DNA of 34,585 nt from Deltaproteobacteria bacterium (GTDB lineage Bacteria; Desulfobacterota; Binatia; UBA12015), in contig JAJCZO010000269.1 of NCBI GenBank assembly GCA_029262355.1, positions 1-34,585 of the forward strand. The letters run 5' to 3'. How positions within the stretch are numbered: position 1 is the stretch's first letter; every line of letters begins with the position of its first letter. Positions 8,449-16,230 of the stretch are shown in pieces. The translations under genes and the position numbers were made by a program. Under the pieces are notes generated by a model. The model searched no databases. It was not told the DNA's origin and saw only the letters and a list, made by a program, of their open reading frames with translations.

Positions 8449-8705
8449 GCTCGGTCCCTTCGTCTCGAGGAGAAGCCCATCTTGGGCGAAACCGGGAGAA
8501 CCGAACGACTCGCTATCTTCTCAAAAGGACGACGCAGTTGGCCTCCCACGTGGCATCCCACCTGGCGCGCGCCTGAGCCGAAGCGCTCCCAACCCTTCGA
8601 CTTTGCGTCCCGCCTTGCGCGACCGCAGCCCGTTCTCGCCGCCCCGGCTCGGGCTCGAAATCCTCCGACCGGAGCCCGCGGAGCACCTCGGCGAAATCGC
8701 CCGCG

Positions 8706-9599
8706 TCAGCCCTTGTTCGCTCCGATGACGTCGCGCGCCAGCTCGACGTCGTCGACCATGAGACCGCGCGCACCAACGTCAATCAATGCCTGCATCACGT
8801 CTTCGTCGTTGCCCGTGCCGAAGACGTGGATAGGCAACCCGAACCGGTTCGCCTTTGCGACGAAGTCCGGTGTCATCACCTCTATGCCCTGGAAGTCCGG
8901 CGGGACGTGAAGGAACTCGCCGGGCGGCGTGTAGCTCGCCTCCCCTTCCGCATTGAGGCCGAAGAAGGCGATCACTTCGTTCTGCGCCAAGCTCGTGAGC
9001 GCCCCCGGTGCGACGTCACGGAACGCGGCGAGCACCGACTCGTCGAATGCCGCGGTAATCACGCTCTGAAACCGATCGTACTCGCGAAGCAGCGCTGCGT
9101 AGTCGGCGGAAACCGTGGGATCGCTCCCCTTGATCTCGATGATCATGTAGTCGTCGGGGAAGGTCTCGAAGATCTCGATGAGGGTCGGAACCGTCACGCC
9201 ATCGCCACGGAAAGGATACTCCGCGCCTCCATCGACCGTAAAGTTGTAGCCGGCGTCGAGCGCTCGGATCTCAGAGAGCGTCATCTCGTCCACTCGCCCG
9301 GTCCCGTTCGTCGTTCGATCGACGGAGCCGTCATGCATCAACACCAAGACACCGTCTCGCGTACGGCGAATGTCCATCTCGAGGACGTCGACACCGACCT
9401 CTCGGGCAGCATGGTACGCCTCGAGCGTCTCCTCGGGTGCGAGGCGGTTGGCGCCCCGGTGAGCGATGTTGAGCACGCGGTCCTCGAAGAACGGGTTGCG
9501 CGCCGCCTCCGAAGCGGGCGACGAGCCGTCGCCGCAACCGCCCACACCTCCGGCGATCAGAACCAGACCAACGACGACGAACCGCATGAGTAGAGACAT
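8706..9599 (-). CDS. glycerophosphodiester phosphodiesterase lipoprotein
   Basis: This 297-residue GDPD-family protein hydrolyses glycerophosphodiesters to glycerol-3-phosphate and an alcohol (family knowledge). Visible motifs are AHRGANRLAPEETLEAY (catalytic His47-Arg48 and Glu56/57), VDVLEMDIRRTRDGVLVLMHD (metal ligands Glu74 and Asp76, general acid His89), IIEIK in the middle and GLMVDDVELA near the end. The N-terminus is a lipoprotein signal with Cys22 after GVGG, so the enzyme is membrane-tethered outside the cytoplasm, where it could act on phospholipid head groups. The start at 9599 is the first ATG; a second ATG four codons in (9587) is equally possible and neither has a strong ribosome-binding site. 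The DHOR gene downstream is on the same strand, 257 bp away. Confidence 0.9.
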   Translation of the reverse strand: MSLLMRFVVVGLVLIAGGVGGCGDGSSPASEAARNPFFEDRVLNIAHRGANRLAPEETLEAYHAAREVGVDVLEMDIRRTRDGVLVLMHDGSVDRTTNGTGRVDEMTLSEIRALDAGYNFTVDGGAEYPFRGDGVTVPTLIEIFETFPDDYMIIEIKGSDPTVSADYAALLREYDRFQSVITAAFDESVLAAFRDVAPGALTSLAQNEVIAFFGLNAEGEASYTPPGEFLHVPPDFQGIEVMTPDFVAKANRFGLPIHVFGTGNDEDVMQALIDVGARGLMVDDVELARDVIGANKG

Positions 9600-9727
9600 G
9601 CCGGCTCGCTAGCACAGACGAGATCCCCGAATCCACGAACGGCTGAGGGCCGCGTGAGACATCCCAGCGCTCGATCCGACCACGCCCGTGATCACCGTCG
9701 ATCCAGTGGTACAGGCGGGCCACCGCC

Positions 9728-9771
9728 CAAAAAACGAACGCCCCGGGCGGCAGCGAAGCCGACCGGGGCGT
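9728..9771 (-). terminator. intrinsic terminator of the propeller gene
   Basis: On the minus strand, ACGCCCCGG (9771-9763) pairs with CCGGGGCGT (9746-9738), with an inner CGGC/GCCG extension around a 6-nt loop. TCGTTTTTT follows immediately. It lies 22 bp past the stop at 9794 and is the best intrinsic terminator in the window. Confidence 0.85.
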
Positions 9772-9793
9772 CGTCTGCTTTCGCCTCGCGCCC

Positions 9794-11137
9794 CTAGCGC
9801 CACCGATGCAGGAACACGTCGGGCTCGCCGTTGGCATCGTCCGACACGATGTTGCTCGCATCCGACTGAACGAGGACGTAGCGACCGTTGCGGCTCATGG
9901 CATCGCCCGAGGAAGCGCCGTCGCCCGGAACGCCGTCCGGCGAGCGCGATAGGTGGATGGTGGTACCCAGCTTCCGATCGCGCACGAAGACGTCAGGGCT
10001 GTCGTTGGTATCGCCCGCCATGAACTCCGTCGCGTGCGAGGTCATGACAACGTAACGACCGTTCGAGCTGATGCCGCCGGCAAAGCTGGCCATCATTCCC
10101 TGGGCGCCATCGCTCGCGACGCTCACCCGCTCGGTCTCGCCGGTCTTGCGGTCGTACACGAACGCATCATGGGCCCCGTTGGTATCGTCCGGCACCAAGT
10201 TGGTGGCCAGGGAGTGGAAGGCCACGTACCGGCCGCGCGCGCTGATCACCGGAAGCCGGCTCTGTGCGTCCCCCTGGTCGCCTCCGCTCGAGACGCTGAT
10301 CCGCGTGACGCTGCCGTCCTTGCGGTCTAGCAGAAAGGCGTCCATCACACCGTTCGTGTCGCTCGGGACCAGGTTCGTCGCCCTGGACTCGAACGATACC
10401 CACCGCCCGCGCCTGCTCAGACGCGGTACGCCACTGTCGGAATCGGACTCCGTGCCGGCGGGTTGTCCGACCCGCGTCGTCGTGCCGGTCTTGACCTCGT
10501 AGAGGAAGATGTCGGACGCGCCGTTGTTGTCGCCCCCGACGAGGTTCGACGCGAATGAGTTGTACGCGATCCAGCGACCGTCGTCGCTGATGGTGGGCCA
10601 ACGGCTCACACCGTTGGCCTCCGTCCTCTGAAGGCCGAGGTTTACGCGGGTGGTAGTGCCACTGGGCACGTCGTGCAGGAAGATGTCGTGCCGGTCGTTG
10701 TCGTCCGCCGCCGCGAGGTTGCTAGCGGACGACCAGAACACGACGAGCCTACCGTTGCCGCTCACACCGCCGGCCAAGCTGCGGTCGTCCCCCTGCCCTC
10801 CTTCGGTGCTGACACTGACGCGCCGGGTCTCCTGGGTGTGGCGATCGTGCCAGAACACGTCGGTCATGCCGTTCGTGTCGCCAGGGACCAGATCCGTCGC
10901 GTCCGACGAGAACACCGCGTACCGCCCGTTGAAGCTCATGTGACCGTGGTAGCTGGCGCCGCTCGCCTCTACGCCGCCGCTAGCGACGCTGAGACGAGTG
11001 CTGCTCCCGACTGGCATCGCGCCAGCTGCCGTGTGGCCGAGCGTGATCGCGCTGGCGACGCAGACGCCCGCGGCGAGCTTGCAGGCTCTCATGGCAAACG
11101 GCTGTCCGGGTCGTGGTGTAGAGCAATTCGTCTTCAT
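9794..11137 (-). CDS. secreted seven-repeat PD40/TolB-like beta-propeller
   Basis: This 447-residue protein has seven repeats of about 56 residues with the pattern SxxGRYVxFxSxATNLVxxD, then TNGxxDxFxxDRxTGxTxRVSV. D(T/N/D)N(G/D)xxD occurs in each repeat and could bind calcium. The last repeat stops after DVFLHRWR and its missing strands are supplied by the N-terminus (STRLSVASGG), the usual ring closure of a seven-bladed propeller. The start at 11137 has AGGAGA 5 nt upstream. The N-terminus is long but export-like (FAMRACKLAAGVCVASAITL then GHTAAGA). It is probably extracytoplasmic. No enzymatic residues are recognised; propellers of this kind usually bind ligands or proteins. Confidence 0.82.
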   Translation of the reverse strand: MKTNCSTPRPGQPFAMRACKLAAGVCVASAITLGHTAAGAMPVGSSTRLSVASGGVEASGASYHGHMSFNGRYAVFSSDATDLVPGDTNGMTDVFWHDRHTQETRRVSVSTEGGQGDDRSLAGGVSGNGRLVVFWSSASNLAAADDNDRHDIFLHDVPSGTTTRVNLGLQRTEANGVSRWPTISDDGRWIAYNSFASNLVGGDNNGASDIFLYEVKTGTTTRVGQPAGTESDSDSGVPRLSRRGRWVSFESRATNLVPSDTNGVMDAFLLDRKDGSVTRISVSSGGDQGDAQSRLPVISARGRYVAFHSLATNLVPDDTNGAHDAFVYDRKTGETERVSVASDGAQGMMASFAGGISSNGRYVVMTSHATEFMAGDTNDSPDVFVRDRKLGTTIHLSRSPDGVPGDGASSGDAMSRNGRYVLVQSDASNIVSDDANGEPDVFLHRWR

Positions 11138-11205
11138 GAGAATCTCCTGATTGGGGAGGCTCCGTCGCCTCAACCCCTTGGCGCCAGGACCCACCTAGCC
11201 AGCCG

Positions 11206-12777
11206 CTAGCCCGGATCTAGCGGCGGGAGCACGCGCCCGACCCGACGCCGACCCCGCGGCACAGGCACCTCCCCCCGATTCCTCGGTGCACTAGTCAGGC
11301 GCGCACCCACTTCGCGGCCGACTCGTCGGGCCAGACGACGATAGCCCTCATGATTCAGGTGGCAGCACATGTCATCGTAAAGGGTGCGCTGCACTCCCTC
11401 GAACATCATCGTGAGATCGACGAACTCCACTCCGCGTCGGGTCAGAGTCCGCCCCGCGGAACTCAGGACCGGGTAGCCGAACTCTGCCGCCCACTTGTAA
11501 GCACGCTGTGGGGCGGAGGCCTCGCCCTGCAGGCCGTCGATGTGCGCGATCCGCCTCTCTTTGGGCGACAGCGGCTTCGAGCCTTCGACGTACTGATTCG
11601 GTTGTAGGAAATGGAAATACCGAAAGCCGCGGGTCCGGGCCAGGCCGTGGATATGCATTGACGCCCTCGCCCATCCGTTGACGGCGTCGAGGAAGTACCG
11701 CGTCCAATCTTCCTCGTAGTCCACTTCCGGGCCAAGACGAGGCGGCCCATCGGCCGCATCCATACGCGTTCGGTACGACTCGTCCAGGCGAAGAATCCGG
11801 GTCTCGGCATCTCGGTCGAGACCGCGCCACACGAGGAGCGCGAGATTGCTCCAGTTCACGGCCGCAGACGCGAAGAACCGGCGGAGCCTCAGTTGCCACC
11901 GGCGCAACCGGATCATCTCCGCAGCATCGAGAGTATCTGCTTCGTTCAGCCCGGTGCGCACCAGCACGTTCCACATCCGCGGATGGTGAAGGAACGTGCC
12001 ACTCGGCAAGTTCTCGCTGAACGGGAGGACGACCTCGTTGAACCCGTCGAGATTGATCACGATGTCGTACTGAGCACCCAGGTAGGTCATGTACGTGAGC
12101 GCCAGGAGTTGTTGTGGCTGCTTGTAGCCCGGAAGCGCCAAGCTGATCATCTCGATCTCCTGGCCCGAGAACCTCGGAACGCGACGAAGCTCCGACTCCA
12201 AAACGTCGCGCGCATGCCGATACATGTGCAGAGCCAGGCTTCCGCCGACCAACGCGACATTGGTCCGCCCCGGAGCCCGCTTTACGACGGGCTGCGGGCC
12301 ATAGAAGCCATACTCGTTGGTCGGCTCCCCCTCGACGGAGCCTCGCACGAAGCCGGTGTACGGATGAGGGATTCTACCGATCGGCGGATGGCTCGAATCG
12401 GCGTCGATCCCGGGTTCATCCGCGAGCAGATCACTGGCCGGCGTCGCCCGAAGTTCACGGAGCAACTCGTCGCGCGAGTCGTCACGATCGAAGATCAGCG
12501 GGTAAACGAGAACCGCACCAACCTCCAAGCACCCGACGAGAACCACAGCCTGGGTGGCGAGTAGGGCAATGGTCTTGGTCCAGCGCCGGTCTGCCCTGAC
12601 ATCGTCCTCGTTGCCTACGCCTGCGACGGCGAAGACCGCGCCAAATCCTAGCGGACATCTGCCAGAGAGACGGGACCCGTGGCGGTTTCGAACCCGTCTA
12701 GGCCATCTGAACGCTCCAAAGCAAGGCTCTTCTCGGGCCACGACGCCGCCGGGGGCGCCGGAGTATGGACGCAGCAC
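11206..12777 (-). CDS. membrane-anchored SGNH-hydrolase-like protein
   Basis: One transmembrane helix (about 69-96, TIALLATQAVVLVGCLEVGA) precedes a large extracytoplasmic domain. NEYGFYG (154-160), VALVGGSLALHMY (Ser180 as candidate nucleophile, GGS in place of GDS), LDGFNEV (block III-like Asn) and YDDMCCHLNHEGYRRLA (Asp468/469, His473) fit the SGNH/GDSL fold as found in envelope polysaccharide-modifying proteins. The substrate is unknown; an acetyl or acyl group on a surface polymer is a guess. The start is uncertain. GTG at 12777 adds about 65 Arg-rich residues that do not look like protein, yet no ATG, GTG or TTG lies between codon 13 and the middle of the membrane helix. The cyclase gene ends 99 bp upstream on the same strand. 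Confidence 0.7.
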   Translation of the reverse strand: MLRPYSGAPGGVVAREEPCFGAFRWPRRVRNRHGSRLSGRCPLGFGAVFAVAGVGNEDDVRADRRWTKTIALLATQAVVLVGCLEVGAVLVYPLIFDRDDSRDELLRELRATPASDLLADEPGIDADSSHPPIGRIPHPYTGFVRGSVEGEPTNEYGFYGPQPVVKRAPGRTNVALVGGSLALHMYRHARDVLESELRRVPRFSGQEIEMISLALPGYKQPQQLLALTYMTYLGAQYDIVINLDGFNEVVLPFSENLPSGTFLHHPRMWNVLVRTGLNEADTLDAAEMIRLRRWQLRLRRFFASAAVNWSNLALLVWRGLDRDAETRILRLDESYRTRMDAADGPPRLGPEVDYEEDWTRYFLDAVNGWARASMHIHGLARTRGFRYFHFLQPNQYVEGSKPLSPKERRIAHIDGLQGEASAPQRAYKWAAEFGYPVLSSAGRTLTRRGVEFVDLTMMFEGVQRTLYDDMCCHLNHEGYRRLARRVGREVGARLTSAPRNRGEVPVPRGRRRVGRVLPPLDPG

Positions 12778-12876
12778 GGCCCCGGTCGCCTGCGAGCCCC
12801 CAGAAACCAGTCCCTCTAAAGAATGCGGCGCCGGGCTGCGACGGCACCACTCGCGCCTGACATCTCCGAGAACTGG

Positions 12877-13689
12877 CTAGGGACACTCACCAGGTACGCC
12901 AGCCGCAGCCTCCTGCGTCCCGTCGAGCGAGAAGAGGACCAACGGCCGCTCGACGCCCTTGACCGATGCGGGCGCCAGCTTGCGAACCCGGAACTGCGGC
13001 GCGAGCGAATCACGAACCGCGTCGGTGACGAGAATCCTCGCGCCTTCTCCACGTGTGAGATCCTGGACGCGCGCGGCGACATTCACCGTCCGCCCCACGA
13101 AGGCGAACTGCATCAGATCGCGACTCCCCACTAAGCCCGCGACCCCCGTGCCCCGATGCAACCCGATCCCCATGGACAGGCTCGGCAAGCCTTCGCCTGC
13201 AAGCTCGCGGCCGTAGTCCTCGAGCGCCGCTTGCATCGCGAGCGCCGCATGCGCGGCATCGTCGGCCTGCCACGGATTGGGCTCGAGAACACCGAAGAAC
13301 GCGAGCAGGCCGTCTCCGATGAAGGTCGAGACGTATCCCCGGTTGTCGACGATCGCGCGGCTCATGCGCTCGAAGTAGCCGTTCAGGATCCGCACCAGGA
13401 CGGTCGGCTCGACACTCTCGCTGAGAGCCGTGAAACCGACGAGGTCCGCGAACAGAACGGTCACGATCTTCTTCTCGCCGTAACTGTGGACGCCCTGGGC
13501 GATGATCTTCTCGATGATCGGGTCCGGTGCGAAACGACTGAAGGCTGTCTGAAGGCTCTGCAGCTCCTGCGTCGCCACCTCGAGGCGGCGCAGCAACCGC
13601 CCCCGGTTGCGTCGATGCGCGACGACCGACGCGGAAAGCGCGAGCACCGCCGCCGTAGCCAGAATCGCGACGACCGCAGACGGACTCAT
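12877..13689 (-). CDS. class III adenylate/guanylate cyclase, membrane-anchored
   Basis: This 270-residue protein has an N-terminal membrane helix (VVAILATAAVLALSASVVA), a short coiled linker (LLRRLEVATQELQSLQTAF) and a class III cyclase catalytic domain from about residue 70. The metal aspartates are Asp82 (LFADLVGFTALSE) and Asp126 (FIGDGLLAFFG). Transition-state residues Asn203 and Arg207 lie in VNVAAR. The two purine-specifying positions are unusual: Thr122 where Lys is normal, and Ala196 where Asp or Thr/Ser is normal. The start ATG overlaps the stop of the upstream AhpD-like gene (ATGA, 13689-13686), so the two are translationally coupled. It probably makes a cyclic nucleotide at the inner membrane; which one, or whether it is active, cannot be told. 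Confidence 0.88.
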   Translation of the reverse strand: MSPSAVVAILATAAVLALSASVVAHRRNRGRLLRRLEVATQELQSLQTAFSRFAPDPIIEKIIAQGVHSYGEKKIVTVLFADLVGFTALSESVEPTVLVRILNGYFERMSRAIVDNRGYVSTFIGDGLLAFFGVLEPNPWQADDAAHAALAMQAALEDYGRELAGEGLPSLSMGIGLHRGTGVAGLVGSRDLMQFAFVGRTVNVAARVQDLTRGEGARILVTDAVRDSLAPQFRVRKLAPASVKGVERPLVLFSLDGTQEAAAGVPGECP

Positions 13690-14783
13690 GGACTCGCAGG
13701 CACTTCCGCGAGGGCGGCACCCATGCGGCAGATCATGTTCGCGAGCGAGACGACCCCGACCACCTCGGCGAACTCGCCCCCCGACAAAGCACCGCGAACG
13801 TCGCGGGACCGTTCCTGCAGACGAGGTGCCTGGTACCACACGGTCTCCCGGGCGAACGGCACCAGGATCGCCTCCTGTGGAGTGAACTCCGACCACGCGA
13901 GGTGATCCAGAACGTGCAGCGCGTCGGCGCCGGTGAGTCCCTCCTCCGCGAGGATTCGCAGTGCCTCACCTTCCGAACGCGGGCACCCCAGAGCTCGAGC
14001 GACGACTCCGATGAGAAACGCCTTGCATCGCCGGGTCAGGATCTCCGAGCGCCACATCCCGTCAAAGACGCCACGAAGCTCATGTGCGATCGTGAGACCA
14101 TCGAGCGCCTCGACAACGAATCCGTAGGGCCCGGGCTCAAAACCGCCCGGCGCCGCGGGCGACTCGCGCCGGTAATATCTCCCCACCACGAGCGCCATCG
14201 CCGGCCGGAAGGCTCGCATGTACCAGGCGTCGGGCAGCGCTTCGAAGCCGTCGGGACGCAACGCCGAGATGGTAGCGAGACGATTGAAGAACGTATGGAG
14301 TGCGGCCAAGCTCACGAGCTCTCGGATCGCCGGGTCGGTGAAGCCCGAGGTCCGAAGCCGCGCGATGTCGTCCGGCCCGGGCAGCGGATTCGAACGCGAG
14401 AGCTTACGGGCGTACTCGAGCGCCGCCTTCTCGGGCGCACCCAGGTCGCCTATCATCAGATCCTGCTCGAGCCTCACGATGCGCTTTTCCGGGTAGCCGA
14501 GAATCCGCAGAACCGCGCGCTGCGCCGCAAAGCAGTACCGGCAGGAGTTGTCCTGACTGACGACGAGGCCAACCAAGTCGGTGAGCTCCCGGTCGAGGTG
14601 CACCCGCGTCAGAAGGCGGGCGCTCAGGACGATGAGGGTATCGACGAGCCACGGCGCATCCAGAAAGCCCAGCACCGGCCCCGCCGCCCGGCCCGTCGCG
14701 TCGCGAAAGCGCCGCTCCACGTCCGCATCGGACCGAAACTCGACGAGTGGGTCCCCCCAGGGTATGTCGCGCATCGCGCTCAT
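13686..14783 (-). CDS. AhpD/carboxymuconolactone decarboxylase-like protein
   Basis: This 365-residue protein contains two all-helical halves of the AhpD/CMD type. The first has LTDLVGLVVSQDNSCRYCFA (Cys81, Cys84), close to the AhpD E-x-x-x-C-x-x-C-x-x-x-H motif but with Gln instead of the His. The second has LTRRCKAFLIGVVARALGCP, in which the CxxC is lost (Cys253, Cys267). AhpD-like proteins reduce alkyl-hydroperoxide systems through the CxxC; loss of the His makes classical AhpD activity doubtful. The start at 14783 has GGGAGA 5 nt upstream; upstream ATGs at 14801 and 14834 lack one. It is coupled to the cyclase gene by a 4-bp overlap, which suggests redox sensing or signalling together (inference). 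Confidence 0.82.
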   Translation of the reverse strand: MSAMRDIPWGDPLVEFRSDADVERRFRDATGRAAGPVLGFLDAPWLVDTLIVLSARLLTRVHLDRELTDLVGLVVSQDNSCRYCFAAQRAVLRILGYPEKRIVRLEQDLMIGDLGAPEKAALEYARKLSRSNPLPGPDDIARLRTSGFTDPAIRELVSLAALHTFFNRLATISALRPDGFEALPDAWYMRAFRPAMALVVGRYYRRESPAAPGGFEPGPYGFVVEALDGLTIAHELRGVFDGMWRSEILTRRCKAFLIGVVARALGCPRSEGEALRILAEEGLTGADALHVLDHLAWSEFTPQEAILVPFARETVWYQAPRLQERSRDVRGALSGGEFAEVVGVVSLANMICRMGAALAEVPASP

Positions 14784-15337
14784 GGTTCTCTCCCGGGGCA
14801 TGCCATCATCTCGCAATGGCCTTGTCGAATCCAAGCTCCGCGCGGCGGGGCTTCACGCGGTGGCTGCGTACAGGTGCCACGATTCCGGCATGCCCTTCAG
14901 CGCATGAAGCCCTCGGTCCTCGAATCGAAGACCCGCACCCGCGACGAGATCCTTCACCGCGCTCGAAACGATGTTGACGTCACCGCTCTTGGCCTATTGG
15001 GTCTCAGGTAGCAGCACGTCTCTCACGCGGGGTTTTGACCGTCCGATGATGACACTCCGATGGGGCGAATCAAGTGCCGACACCGGATTCGCTCGACGAA
15101 CTGCAGCGCACGCCGGCGTCGGGGAGATCGTTCACGCGGCCCGAAGGCGCACCGAGTTTCCCCCTGGCTGCACCGGTCGTCCCCACCGTGCACCAAACCC
15201 CGCAGTCGGGGAGAAGTCGCACGGAATCCGCTTTCCATGACGCCCCGATGCGCCAAAGGATGTCCTTCGTGGACGCGGAGTGGCCGCGTTCCTCACGACC
15301 ATCGGCGTCCCGAGAGGGAGCGAGGAGACAGGACATC
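14784..15337. other. divergent intergenic region
   Basis: About 550 bp lie between the AhpD-like gene (-) and the DUF169 gene (+), and presumably hold both promoters. The plus frame is open upstream of the DUF169 start from 15074, but its residues show no family likeness. A small hairpin CCCCG-cagt-CGGGG lies around 15198-15211. I see no clear promoter hexamers. Confidence 0.4.
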
Positions 15338-16228
15338 ATGACGACCATCAGCAAGTGGTATGAGCGGTATCTTGCAGCCCACAACGTGCCCGGACTCGAG
15401 ATCCCGTTCACGGCGGTCAAGTTCTACGAGCGCGGCGCGGTCATACCGCCCGAGGTCCGCGCCATGGAGCCGACGGGGCTCACCCTCACGAGCTGTCAGG
15501 CCACGAAGCAGGCTTCGCTGGGCGACTCCGTCTGCCTGACGCGGGAGAACATCGGCTGCGTGGCGGCGGCGGTCAGCCTGGGGCTGGTCGATCAGCACCA
15601 GAACGAGCCGGTGGGGGACTCGCTGGTTTACACGGAGATCATGCGCGATCAGTCGGGCAAGGGCGACGGTTTCGTTCCGCCGAGCCCCGAGGACTTTACG
15701 TCGGGTCAGGTCTACGCCTGTGCCGCCGCTGGGCGCCCGGAGTTTGCCCTGTTCGGCGAGAGCGACACCGGCCGTTTCAAGGACGTCGCCACCGCGAAGC
15801 AGGCCGTCTCCGACATGATCGCAATCCAGCCGGCCACCATGCAGGCGGTCTTCCTGTACTCACTCGACTTCGACGATGTGGACGTGATCCCGGATGTGGT
15901 CGTGCTGAGCGTGCGCCCGGTCGAGCTCACGCGGCTGATTCAAGGATACGGCTTCGCCACCGGCAAGCGACTCAATGCGAGCATGGGCGGGCTGCGCATG
16001 GTCAACTCCGATTTGATCGCGCGTCCCTACCTCACCGGCGAGATCAACACCTCGCCCTACTGTCTGGGCGCGCGCCTGATCGCCCAGTTTGGACCCGATC
16101 GAATGGGCGTGGGCACGCCCTGGGATCAGTTCCAGCTGGTCGTCGAGGGCATGGAGACCTCCGCCGGCGGCTATCCCTTCCAGCTCTATCCGGGCGCCGA
16201 TCCAACCGCCGCCAGGACGAGAGTCTGA
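15338..16228 (+). CDS. DUF169 family protein
   Basis: This 296-residue protein shows the DUF169 (PF02596) signature: VKFYERGAVIPPEV, then SCQATKQASLGDSVCLTREN and IGCVAAAVSLGL. Further on come LTRLIQGYGFATGKR and SPYCLGARLIAQFGPDRMGV with GTPWDQFQLVVEGM. The cysteines in SCQ, IGC and SPYCLG are ones I associate with the family, which occurs in anaerobes, archaea and environmental bacteria and has no assigned function. There is no signal peptide, so it is cytoplasmic. The start at 15338 follows GAGGAG by 10 nt and fits the family N-terminus (KWYERYLAAHNVPGLEIPFT). The gene ends 2 bp before the desulfurase fusion, so the two are almost certainly one operon and may share sulfur chemistry (inference). 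Confidence 0.85.
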   Translation: MTTISKWYERYLAAHNVPGLEIPFTAVKFYERGAVIPPEVRAMEPTGLTLTSCQATKQASLGDSVCLTRENIGCVAAAVSLGLVDQHQNEPVGDSLVYTEIMRDQSGKGDGFVPPSPEDFTSGQVYACAAAGRPEFALFGESDTGRFKDVATAKQAVSDMIAIQPATMQAVFLYSLDFDDVDVIPDVVVLSVRPVELTRLIQGYGFATGKRLNASMGGLRMVNSDLIARPYLTGEINTSPYCLGARLIAQFGPDRMGVGTPWDQFQLVVEGMETSAGGYPFQLYPGADPTAARTRV

Positions 16229-16230
16229 GC

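Noticed and set aside
13902-15011. 369-codon plus-strand frame over the AhpD-like gene
   Set aside because: It is antisense to the CxxC-containing protein; no domains and no ribosome-binding site.
15074-15337. Upstream in-frame extension of the DUF169 gene (88 codons)
   Set aside because: The residues have no likeness to DUF169 and a ribosome-binding site precedes the ATG at 15338.
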